Source: Bordetella parapertussis (lineage in GTDB: Bacteria > Pseudomonadota > Gammaproteobacteria > Burkholderiales > Burkholderiaceae_C). From it: a DNA stretch of 6,678 bases. Each line of letters begins with the position of its first letter. Positions within the stretch are counted from its first letter, which is position 1. Shown piece after piece: positions 1-4,983 of this stretch. The position numbers were made by a program, and so were the translations under genes. Below the pieces are notes generated by a model that was given only the letters and a program-made list of their open reading frames with translations, was not told where the DNA came from and did no database searches. The stretch is taken from the NCBI GenBank assembly GCA_945882755.1, contig CAMCWS010000097.1:1-6678 (forward strand). The letters run 5' to 3'.

Positions 1-501
1 AGGAAAATCGCGGCGTAAAGGAATCAGGTGTTGGTCGATGAACACCGCCTCGCGATCGAACAAATCAATGTTGGAATCAGTGACCTCGCCGTGTATCAGT
101 AAAGGCATGCCTACACGCTGCATGGCTTCCAATGCTTTGTAAGTGTGGACTATGGATGTCACACCTGAATCGCTGTTGGTGGTTGCACCGGCTGGGTACA
201 ACTTCACTGCCACCACACCAGCCGCGTGGGCCGCTTCAATTTCACTTGCAGCGGTGTTGTCGGTGAGGTAGAGCGTCATCAAGGGCTGAAACGACGTGCC
301 TATGGGCAACGCTTTGACGATGCGTTCACGGTACTCCAATGCGAGTGCGGTGGTGGTGACGGGGGGCTTGAGATTGGGCATGACCACTGCACGGGCAAAT
401 TGCGCAGCGGTGTGGGCCAACACATGGGACAAGACATCGCCATCGCGAAGATGCACATGCCAGTCGTCGGGGCGGGTGAGGGTCAAGGTGTTTTGATGCA
501 T
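1..501 (-). CDS. pyrC: Dihydroorotase, N-terminal part (cut by window edge)
   Basis: Dihydroorotase interconverts N-carbamoyl-L-aspartate and dihydroorotate in cytoplasmic de novo pyrimidine synthesis. The visible 167 residues match the short class II (E. coli PyrC-type) enzyme. The metal-binding motif DDWHVHLRDG gives zinc ligands H15 and H17. MPNLKPPVTT follows at residues 41-50. VKLYPAGATTNS carries K100, the expected carboxylated bridging lysine, and LLIHGEVTD gives H137, a further zinc ligand. FDREAVFI follows at 148-155. The second zinc histidine and the catalytic aspartate lie beyond the window, where about half of a usual ~345-residue protein is missing. The ATG at 501 is chosen because the family motif starts about ten residues later. 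No Shine-Dalgarno precedes it, and a -10-like hexamer lies 6 nt upstream, so the mRNA may be leaderless. A CTG at 519 in the same frame is a less likely start. Identification is firm. Confidence 0.96.
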   Translation of the reverse strand, partial: MHQNTLTLTRPDDWHVHLRDGDVLSHVLAHTAAQFARAVVMPNLKPPVTTTALALEYRERIVKALPIGTSFQPLMTLYLTDNTAASEIEAAHAAGVVAVKLYPAGATTNSDSGVTSIVHTYKALEAMQRVGMPLLIHGEVTDSNIDLFDREAVFIDQHLIPLRRDFP

Positions 502-507
502 AAAGCG

Positions 508-536
508 ATTGTCTAACAGACACGCCCATGAAAAAA
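508..536 (-). promoter_or_regulatory. Candidate pyrC promoter, possibly leaderless
   Basis: On the minus strand, GACAAT (513-508) matches TATAAT at 4 of 6 positions and ends 6 nt before the pyrC ATG. Transcription would therefore start at or next to the start codon. The -35 is poor: TTTTCA (534-529) with a 15-nt spacer, or the T-run 536-531 with 17 nt. That T-run is also the tail of the preceding porin terminator. This is inference from sequence match only. Confidence 0.35.
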
Positions 537-563
537 CCCGCTGCCTTGTGAGCAGCGGGTTTT
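531..563 (-). terminator. Rho-independent terminator of the general porin gene
   Basis: A perfect 12-bp stem (533-544 with 552-563, core CCCGCTGC/GCAGCGGG) closes a 7-nt loop. On the minus strand it runs into six T (536-531). It lies about 40 nt after the porin stop codon, in the right orientation. The plus-strand side is also T-rich, so it could act in both directions, but no plus-strand gene precedes it. Confidence 0.88.
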
Positions 564-604
564 AGTTCTTCATCCTTCAGCAGGCACATAAGCCTGCGTG
601 GGGA

Positions 605-1687
605 TTAGAAGCTGTGGTGAACACCAAGACCGAAGCCTTTGACTTTGGTCACTACATTGGCAATAGTAGTTGATGTGCTGTTGTTAGCATGGAAATAAGC
701 GATTGTGCGCTTGCTCAAGGCGTAGTTAGCGCCGTATTGCATGCCTTTGAGCTTGGTGTCACCAGCTAAAGCATTAGCCGTGCCACTTGATTGTGTAGCC
801 ATCAAAGTTGCTGCACCCATGGGAATAGCAATACCGTACATAGTTGTTTTCACGCCTGCACCTGAGTTCATGATTTTTGCATCACCGTACGATACTTTAG
901 CCATGCCCAAATCGTAACTAAGCGTCATAGTGGTCAGCTTTGTTTTGCTGCCAGCAGCAGCATCCACACCGGCAACGGCTGTAACGGCTGCAACGCTTCC
1001 ATATGCAGCAACGGCGTCAACAGACGCAATAGCGGCAATGTCTTGGCCTGTGATTGAGTCAGAGGTGTAGCCAGCGGTCAAAGGACCAGATGCATAGACA
1101 AAACCATAACCTAGACTATCACCAGTTTTTTCACCACTGCCATCAGTTGTGTCTGTACCAGCAAACACTTTGGTGACAACAGCTCTCAATCCTGGAGCAA
1201 ATGTGGGCAATTCATATTGGATAGCTTGGTCTTGGCGGAGGGGGTTATCGGCACCAGCACCGTTACCTACCAGAATGTTGCTTACGTACAAAGCACCAGT
1301 ACCGCCAGTGGCGCCAAAGGGGTCAGCGTTGAGCATGTTAAAGAATGCGGCGGAATATTGTTTACCAATACGCACAGCACCGAAATTGCCGCTTAAACCA
1401 ACATAAGCTTGGCGGGTAATTTCTGAGGTGTTTGTTTCTGTGTTAACACCCATTTCATGCAGGAAAGAAGCTTTCAAGCCGCCGCCAAGGTCTTCTTCGC
1501 CTTTAACGCCGATTGCGCTTGAGCCCATTTGGTAAGAGGACATTCCTACCGTGCTTTTGGTTTGTGCTGAATCAACAGTAGTTGTGCTTTTTGTGTAAGC
1601 CTGATCGATATTGCCATAGATGGTGGCATTGGCCATTGCGCCAGTAACGGCGGCCATTGCTGCGACTGCAACGAGGGTTTTTTTCAT
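605..1687 (-). CDS. General (nonspecific) outer-membrane porin, Omp32-like
   Basis: This is a trimeric beta-barrel porin of the Gram-negative porin family (Porin_4 type) that lets small solutes diffuse across the outer membrane. The 360-residue product starts with a Sec signal peptide (basic MKK, hydrophobic 4-17), probably cleaved after A19 or A21. Family signatures are GVKGEEDLGGGLKA (about 60-73) and RQAYVGLSG followed by VRIGKQY (about 92-111). The protein ends in GVHHSF, whose terminal Phe is the usual BAM recognition signal. There is no cysteine. The ATG at 1687 is preferred over an upstream in-frame TTG at 1702, because GGAG at 1700-1697 sits 9 nt before it and the TTG overlaps that SD. 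Residues 217-246 form an unusual Ala/Val-rich tripeptide repeat, probably in a surface loop. The gene ends in its own terminator and has a long untranslated region upstream, so it is probably monocistronic. Substrate preference cannot be read from sequence. Confidence 0.93.
   Translation of the reverse strand: MKKTLVAVAAMAAVTGAMANATIYGNIDQAYTKSTTTVDSAQTKSTVGMSSYQMGSSAIGVKGEEDLGGGLKASFLHEMGVNTETNTSEITRQAYVGLSGNFGAVRIGKQYSAAFFNMLNADPFGATGGTGALYVSNILVGNGAGADNPLRQDQAIQYELPTFAPGLRAVVTKVFAGTDTTDGSGEKTGDSLGYGFVYASGPLTAGYTSDSITGQDIAAIASVDAVAAYGSVAAVTAVAGVDAAAGSKTKLTTMTLSYDLGMAKVSYGDAKIMNSGAGVKTTMYGIAIPMGAATLMATQSSGTANALAGDTKLKGMQYGANYALSKRTIAYFHANNSTSTTIANVVTKVKGFGLGVHHSF
950..1039 (-). repeat. Degenerate 9-bp tandem repeat encoding ten tripeptides in the porin
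   Basis: On the plus strand, 9-bp units in one phase begin at 972 (gcaacggct), 981 (gtaacggct), 990 (gcaacgctt), 1008 (gcaacggcg), 1026 (gcaatagcg) and 1035, with diverged units at 999 and 1017. On the coding strand this gives residues 217-246 as ten consecutive tripeptides. Most fit [V/I]-x-[A/S/G], such as VDA, VAA, VTA and VAG. The period is a multiple of three, so unit gain or loss would keep the reading frame. Confidence 0.7.
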
Positions 1688-1715
1688 TTCAATTTTCTCC
1701 AAGGGTTAAACAAAG

Positions 1716-1765
1716 GGCTCCGGTTCGTAGAAATGTTTGCACACTTGCTGCCGGAACCCCGGGCC
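1716..1765 (-). other. Hairpin in the untranslated leader of the general porin
   Basis: GGCTC-GGTTC (1716-1720, 1722-1726) pairs with GAACC-GGGCC (1754-1758, 1761-1765). This makes ten pairs including one G-U, with a small 1x2 internal loop and a 27-nt apical loop. It ends 15 nt before the SD of the porin. It could stabilise the mRNA or tune translation; that role is inference. Confidence 0.4.
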
Positions 1766-1973
1766 AACCTCCATTTTTAGGAAGCTGTAGTTATTTGAGC
1801 AGAGGCTGGGAGGTGAAGCAAAGGCTTTCCAACATGTCAGGGACATTACGTTGCCTTGAGACAACATGGCTTGTACTTCTATGGTGTTACTAAATAATAA
1901 AAATAATTAAATCAATTTATACATCAAGAAATTTGAATTATTTAGAGGTATATGGCTTGAGGAATGTTTAATA

Positions 1974-2010
1974 CCGTTGCAGTTGCAAATCAGATGCCAT
2001 TGCAGTTGCA
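1974..2010. promoter_or_regulatory. Paired direct repeat upstream of the porin promoter region
   Basis: ccgttgcagttgca (1974-1987) and ccattgcagttgca (1997-2010) differ at one of 14 positions and start 23 bp apart, about two helical turns. Each copy is itself a double TGCA element (tgca-gt-tgca). They lie upstream, in the minus-strand sense, of the AT-rich tract. This is the usual geometry of activator sites. No specific regulator is recognised. Confidence 0.4.
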
Positions 2011-2055
2011 CCCAGGCTTCAATTTTTGCAATCACTGAGGGTGCTGCACAAAGCA

Positions 2056-2088
2056 AAACCCCCGCAGGTTTGTGGCCTGCGGGGGTTT
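2056..2088 (-). terminator. Rho-independent terminator of the O/P-family porin gene
   Basis: A perfect 13-bp stem pairs 2056-2068 with 2076-2088 (core CCCCCGCAGG/CCTGCGGGGG) around a 7-nt loop. On the minus strand it is followed by a short T-rich tail (TTTTGCTTTG, counting the paired Ts). It starts about 40 nt after the porin stop codon. There is no T-run on the plus side, so the direction is clear. Confidence 0.85.
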
Positions 2089-2127
2089 GCGATGAAAGAA
2101 ATGAAGTTCTTAAATCAGCGCACTCAA

Positions 2128-3603
2128 TCAGAAGTTGAATTGTGAACGCACAGAAATGACACGCTCTTTGTCAGTAGCGCCACCGGTGTAAGCACCTGAT
2201 GTGGAAGTGTTTGTATCAAGCATAACGATGTTGTGACCGAATTTGGTCTCTGCGTAGTTAAACATGACGCGAGCATTGGAATTCAAAATCCAGTTCAAAG
2301 CATAGGTGTTGGTACGAGCGGTTTCGGAGTTTTGTACACGGCTACCGTAAGCGGTTGTACCAGTAGTGACAGTGGAAGCACAAGATCCTGTAGTCGTACA
2401 GGTGGATGACGACACAGCTTGGTTTGAAGTGTATTTTGATGTACGGAAACCGACTTGCCAGGCACCTGTTCCATTGCCCACCACGCCACCGTAATCCTTC
2501 ATGAAGATGGATTTGGGTTTGATACCGCCAAATGCGCCACCCTTGTAAGCATCCGCCCAGCTCTCGCCAGTGATGTTGTACATGAATTCCATGTATTCGG
2601 CTTTGACTTGAACACCCATGGCATGAGCTTCACCCGCTCCGATGGAATCTAAGTCTTGAACGGTACCACTAGCGTCGTATTTGCTATTAAAAGTCTCCAT
2701 TTGGAACTTGAAGGGGCCACGCGCACCTGCAAATTCAATGCCACGCAATTTTTGGTTGATGGTGATGGCGTTGTTGGCGGTTACGTTGTAACCAAAGGCA
2801 AATGATGAAGAGGCAGTCTTCAACTTATCGCCACCGATTTGAGCGCGGTAAACGTTGGACTGGCCACGGTTTTCTGAGCGCAAAGCCACGATGGTTGCAC
2901 GTGTGGTTTCGTCAGCTGTAGATGATGTGTTGCCGGAGTTGACGGGCACAACGCGTGACTCGCCGCCTGTGTAACCTGCACCAACGTGCAACACGGTGTC
3001 TTTGATGTCTTGGAGTTCTGCCAAGTTCAGTGTCAAACGAGCGGCTGCCTTGCTGCCAATGCTGGTTTGGTTGGTAATTTCATTGAAACCGTCTTGATAA
3101 ATAGACACGCCGTATGTCAAACCTTTCATGGGCGCACCGTGCATCATGGCGCCCAAGCGCTTGCCAGGGACCATTTGGTTGCCGTAGGAGCGCTCCATGA
3201 AATCGATGTTGTTAGAGCTGGTTTGCTCTTCCAAGCTGAAAGGCTGCTTGAAACGGCCTACGCGAACTTGGGCTTTTTTGTTGAAGCCGTAGTTACCATA
3301 AGCGGTGTCAACCCAATTGGTGCTGCTGCCCACGCCGTTACCGACGACTTCATAGCTGATGTCTTTGTTGATCTTGCCAGAAACACCAACACGTGCACGA
3401 CGAACTTCAAATGCATCGCCTACAGATGAGCTGTCGCGGTCGACACTGGCGTTGTATTCGTTGGAAATATTGCGGGCATCGAATTGCACACGGCCTGTGA
3501 CCTTTGCTTCAACTTGGGCAAAAGCCGTGGCGCTGGCGCCAAGGCATAAAATTGCAACTGCAACAGACGTTGCTTTGCGGGCTGGGAACTTCACTTGTTT
3601 CAT
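2128..3603 (-). CDS. Phosphate-selective porin O/P-family outer-membrane channel
   Basis: The 491-residue product resembles OprP/OprO-type beta-barrel porins (Porin_O_P family), which pass phosphate or other anions. A signal peptide spans residues 1-29 (basic KFPARK, hydrophobic 12-28), with likely cleavage ATAFA|QVEAK. Family features follow: GRVQFDARN (38-45), FEVRRARVGVSG (66-76), VRVGRFKQPFSLEE (113-126) and a C-terminal FNF ending in Phe for BAM insertion. C20 lies in the signal peptide without a lipobox. C402 and C408 lie six residues apart in a Ser/Thr-rich segment, probably a surface loop. The start is ATG 3603, because GGAG at 3615-3612 sits 8 nt upstream and a signal peptide begins exactly there. 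An in-frame ATG at 3735 would put 44 residues before the signal peptide and is rejected. Many bacteria use members of this family for substrates other than phosphate, and no clear Pho box was found, so specificity is open. Confidence 0.88.
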   Translation of the reverse strand: MKQVKFPARKATSVAVAILCLGASATAFAQVEAKVTGRVQFDARNISNEYNASVDRDSSSVGDAFEVRRARVGVSGKINKDISYEVVGNGVGSSTNWVDTAYGNYGFNKKAQVRVGRFKQPFSLEEQTSSNNIDFMERSYGNQMVPGKRLGAMMHGAPMKGLTYGVSIYQDGFNEITNQTSIGSKAAARLTLNLAELQDIKDTVLHVGAGYTGGESRVVPVNSGNTSSTADETTRATIVALRSENRGQSNVYRAQIGGDKLKTASSSFAFGYNVTANNAITINQKLRGIEFAGARGPFKFQMETFNSKYDASGTVQDLDSIGAGEAHAMGVQVKAEYMEFMYNITGESWADAYKGGAFGGIKPKSIFMKDYGGVVGNGTGAWQVGFRTSKYTSNQAVSSSTCTTTGSCASTVTTGTTAYGSRVQNSETARTNTYALNWILNSNARVMFNYAETKFGHNIVMLDTNTSTSGAYTGGATDKERVISVRSQFNF

Positions 3604-3668
3604 GGTTAAAACTCCAAAAGATGTTTGAAAGGGGTTACGTACACGAGTCATTCTTGGTTTTGCATGTT

Positions 3669-3713
3669 TCATTTCCGTGACAACGTTGTATTCACCCCAC
3701 CTTTGAATTGCAT
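3669..3713 (-). CDS. Possible 14-residue leader peptide upstream of the O/P porin
   Basis: A short reading frame (MQFKGGVNTTLSRK, stop TGA) starts at ATG 3713, 7 nt after a perfect AAGGAG (3726-3721). That is the best SD-like sequence in the divergent region. It ends 65 nt before the porin start and is out of frame with it. It could be a translated leader peptide, but chance is possible. The same bases may serve as the coq7 -10 on the opposite strand. No protein family is recognised. Confidence 0.25.
   Translation of the reverse strand: MQFKGGVNTTLSRK
3680..3689. promoter_or_regulatory. 10-bp perfect palindrome in the porin/coq7 divergent region
   Basis: ACAACGTTGT is a perfect palindrome about midway between the porin start (3603) and the coq7 start (3736). 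Its position fits an operator, but it is short and no regulator is recognised. No convincing sigma70 promoter for the porin was found in this region: TTGTCA at about 3688-3683 on the minus strand lacks a -10 partner. Confidence 0.2.
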
Positions 3714-3731
3714 TTTTTAGCTCCTTAGTAT
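3703..3731 (+). promoter_or_regulatory. Candidate coq7 promoter, possibly leaderless
   Basis: TTGAAT (3703-3708) and TAGTAT (3726-3731) each match the sigma70 consensus at 4 of 6 positions and are separated by 17 nt. The -10 ends only 4 nt before the coq7 ATG, which itself has no Shine-Dalgarno, so a start of transcription at the ATG is suggested. This is inference from sequence match. Confidence 0.4.
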
Positions 3732-3735
3732 TCAT

Positions 3736-4365
3736 ATGCTCACTGTTGACCGCTTTATTTCTTTGCTAGACCAAAGCCTTCGCACCGTGTTTGCCCCGCA
3801 CCATGCCGCGCGGCCTGACCCCGCGCAGGGCATCAGCACCTTGACACTGACCGATGCCGAACGTGCTGAATCAGGCGCTTTGATGCGGGTAAACCATGTG
3901 GGCGAGGTCTGCGCACAAGCTTTGTATGCGGCGCAAGCATTGGCCACACGCAACCCGCATCTGCGCGAGCAATTTGTACAAGCCAGCGCCGAAGAAACCG
4001 ACCATTTGGCGTGGACCGAAGCACGGTTGGCCGATCTGGGCGCACGCCCCAGTTTGCTCAACCCGCTTTGGTATGCGGGTTCGTTTGCCATTGGCTATGC
4101 CGCTGGCAAGCTGGGTGGAGATGGCATGAGTTTGGGGTTTGTGGTGGAAACTGAACATCAAGTGGGTGCGCATTTGGGCGAGCACCTAGAGCGCTTGCCC
4201 GCCGCCGACTTGGCCTCACGTGCGGTGGTGGCGCAAATGCAAGCCGATGAAGCACAACACGCGGCTGAAGCGCAAAAAGCCGGTGCCGTGGCCTTGCCCC
4301 AAGCCCTGCGCGAAGCTATGCGCTTGGCCGCCAAGGTCATGACAACTGTGGCGCACAGGGTTTAA
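3736..4365 (+). CDS. coq7: 3-demethoxyubiquinol 3-hydroxylase, Coq7 family
   Basis: This is a membrane-associated di-iron monooxygenase that adds the last ring hydroxyl in ubiquinone synthesis, before the final O-methylation by UbiG. The 209-residue length is normal for proteobacterial Coq7. The two iron-binding half-sites are visible. E57 lies in RVNHVGE, and E87 and H90 lie in EETDH. E138 (or E140) lies in VVETEHQVGAH, and E172 and H175 in DEAQHA. The segment LLNPLWYAGSFAIGYAAGKLG (107-127) is the hydrophobic region expected to contact the membrane. The start at 3736 is supported by the conserved N-terminal pattern LTVDRFI..LDQSLRTVF. There is no SD. The ATG shares a CATATG palindrome with an ATG on the other strand. 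The gene stands alone: the O/P porin diverges upstream and the OsmC gene converges 4 nt downstream. No catalytic residue appears to be missing. Confidence 0.96.
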   Translation: MLTVDRFISLLDQSLRTVFAPHHAARPDPAQGISTLTLTDAERAESGALMRVNHVGEVCAQALYAAQALATRNPHLREQFVQASAEETDHLAWTEARLADLGARPSLLNPLWYAGSFAIGYAAGKLGGDGMSLGFVVETEHQVGAHLGEHLERLPAADLASRAVVAQMQADEAQHAAEAQKAGAVALPQALREAMRLAAKVMTTVAHRV

Positions 4366-4377
4366 GGATTTAACCCT
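4357..4377. terminator. Shared hairpin across the two convergent stop codons
   Basis: AGGGTT-t-AA (4357-4365) pairs with TT-t-AACCCT (4369-4377): eight pairs, one T-T mismatch and a GGA loop. The near-symmetric hairpin contains the coq7 TAA (4363-4365) and the TAA of the opposing OsmC gene (4372-4370). There is no T-run on either side, so it is not a classical intrinsic terminator. It may mark transcript ends by another route. Confidence 0.35.
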
Positions 4378-4819
4378 CTATCACCTCAAACCCGGTGGTG
4401 ATCTCAGCGGTTTTGCCCAGCATGATGCTGGCAGAGCAGTATTTGTCGTGGCTCATCTTGATGGCGCGTTCCACCACCTCGGGGGGCAAACCTTTTCCAC
4501 GCACCGTGAAATGCATGTGGATACGGGTGAACACCTTGGGGTCGGTGTCGGCACGTTCGCTGGTCAGCTTGACGGTGCAGCCCTGAATGGCGTGACGGCC
4601 ACGCTTCAAAATCAGCACCACGTCGTAAGCGGTGCATCCGCCAGCACCCGCCAACATCAGCTCCATAGGGCGTGCGGCAAGGTTCTGACCACTTTGATCT
4701 GGCTTGGCGGGGTCTGGCGCCCCATCCATGGCCACCACATGGCCGCTGCCGGTCTCGGCTACAAACCCCATGGCGGAACGGGTACCGCTCGCGCCTGTCC
4801 AACTGACTGTGCATTCCAT
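4370..4819 (-). CDS. OsmC-family protein, YhfA-like
   Basis: The 149-residue product belongs to the OsmC/Ohr superfamily, cytoplasmic dimers that reduce organic or hydrogen peroxides with a reactive cysteine pair. Both family cysteines are present: C62 in MLAGAGGCTAYDVV, at the start of the central helix, and C128 in DKYCSASIML. The segment LILKRGRH..GCTVKLTSER and the ending TTGFEVIE resemble the E. coli YhfA subgroup more than OsmC or Ohr. YhfA's physiological role is poorly defined, so peroxidase activity is inferred from the family. The start ATG at 4819 has AAAGGA about 6 nt upstream and gives the usual length. The frame stays open to 4966, but that extension would run through a predicted RNA gene and lacks homology. 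The gene converges on coq7 and diverges from a sigma70-like promoter at 4860-4888. Confidence 0.92.
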   Translation of the reverse strand: MECTVSWTGASGTRSAMGFVAETGSGHVVAMDGAPDPAKPDQSGQNLAARPMELMLAGAGGCTAYDVVLILKRGRHAIQGCTVKLTSERADTDPKVFTRIHMHFTVRGKGLPPEVVERAIKMSHDKYCSASIMLGKTAEITTGFEVIEG

Positions 4820-4849
4820 GGTTTTTCCTTTCTCCCTATTGTGTATGAA

Positions 4850-4863
4850 GCAATAAATATTGC
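4850..4863. promoter_or_regulatory. Inverted repeat between the OsmC gene and the RNA promoter (candidate operator)
   Basis: GCAATA-AA-TATTGC is a perfect 6-2-6 inverted repeat. It overlaps the -35 hexamer of the rightward promoter and lies 31 bp upstream of the OsmC start codon. A repressor bound here could act on both directions. Peroxide-sensing MarR/OhrR regulators often use AT-rich inverted repeats near osmC/ohr genes, but no match to a known box is claimed. Confidence 0.4.
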
Positions 4864-4888
4864 AGCGCAGCAAATCATCGGCTATATT
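4860..4888 (+). promoter_or_regulatory. Sigma70-like promoter for the small RNA / ilvA leader
   Basis: TTGCAG (4860-4865), an exact 17-nt spacer and TATATT (4883-4888, 5 of 6) predict a transcription start near 4895. That is two bases before the first hairpin of the predicted RNA. The -35 keeps only the TTG core. The agreement of promoter, hairpins and terminator raises confidence above that of an isolated match. Confidence 0.55.
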
Positions 4889-4894
4889 GGAGCC

Positions 4895-4983
4895 TCGCTT
4901 AGCTTCTAAGCACCTTTTGTCTCCTCCACCCTCTGAAAAGGTGGATTTACAGCCCCGCCTCCGCAAGGAGCGGGGCTTTTTTT
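4895..4983 (+). ncRNA. Predicted small RNA or ilvA attenuator leader, about 89 nt
   Basis: Three hairpins follow the predicted start. GCTTAG-ctt-CTAAGC (4897-4911) has 6 bp. TCCACC/GGTGGA (4925-4930 with 4940-4945) has 6 bp around a 9-nt loop. The terminator at 4951-4983 comes last. A pyrimidine-rich stretch between the first two hairpins contains CTCCTCC (4921-4927), which can pair with Shine-Dalgarno sequences. Anti-SD CUCCUCC loops are known from alphaproteobacterial small RNAs such as the alpha-r14 and CcsR groups; no homology to those is claimed. No ATG occurs in the RNA and no codon-biased leader peptide is seen. The plus-strand terminator has no protein gene before it within 580 nt, so a separate transcript is the simplest reading. 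The alternative is an attenuated leader of ilvA, whose ATG lies 31 nt beyond the T-tract. Confidence 0.6.
4951..4983 (+). terminator. Strong Rho-independent terminator with GNRA loop
   Basis: AGCCCCG (4951-4957) pairs with CGGGGCT (4971-4977). After one bulged C, CTCC pairs with GGAG around a GCAA tetraloop (4963-4966). Seven T (4977-4983) follow on the plus strand, while the minus side has no T-run, so it works rightward. It belongs to the RNA described at 4895-4983. Confidence 0.9.

Larger units (their letters stand above)
1688..2055. other. Intergenic region and long leader of the general porin gene
   Basis: About 370 nt without a credible gene. Positions 1891-1944 contain only 5 G/C in 54 nt, a promoter-like tract. 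The best minus-strand promoter match is TTGATG (1927-1922), 16 nt, TATTTT (1905-1900), each 4 of 6 and therefore weak. It would give a leader of roughly 200 nt. A small inverted repeat, ATGTC-agg-GACAT, lies at 1834-1846. A hairpin (1716-1765) precedes the SD and a direct repeat (1974-2010) lies upstream of the AT tract; both are listed separately. Confidence 0.5.

Noticed and set aside
1906..1936. FNR-like site formed by TTGAT elements in the AT-rich tract before the general porin
   Set aside because: The two TTGAT elements are direct repeats, not the inverted TTGAT-N4-ATCAA arrangement.
2986..3429. 147-codon open frame on the plus strand inside the O/P porin gene
   Set aside because: It lies fully antisense to a well-supported porin with signal peptide and family motifs, and has no recognisable domain or SD. 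It is a shadow frame.
3604..3735. Pho box upstream of the phosphate-selective-type porin
   Set aside because: No convincing pair of CTGTCAT-like half-sites with proper spacing was found, so phosphate-starvation control is not claimed.
4448..4909. 153-codon plus-strand frame opposite the OsmC gene, considered as the gene served by the terminator at 4951-4983
   Set aside because: It is antisense to a clear OsmC-family protein, has no domain or SD, and would run across the predicted RNA promoter. The promoter at 4860-4888 explains the terminator better.
4820..4966. N-terminal extension of the OsmC-family protein to a start at 4966
   Set aside because: The extension has no family similarity, crosses the predicted RNA and promoter in antisense, and starts within the terminator hairpin. 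ATG 4819 has a good SD and gives the normal length.
4895..4983. Classical leader peptide attenuation of ilvA
   Set aside because: There is no ATG in the region. The GTG (4941) and TTG (4918) frames lack runs of Ile, Val or Leu codons, and none has a placed SD.
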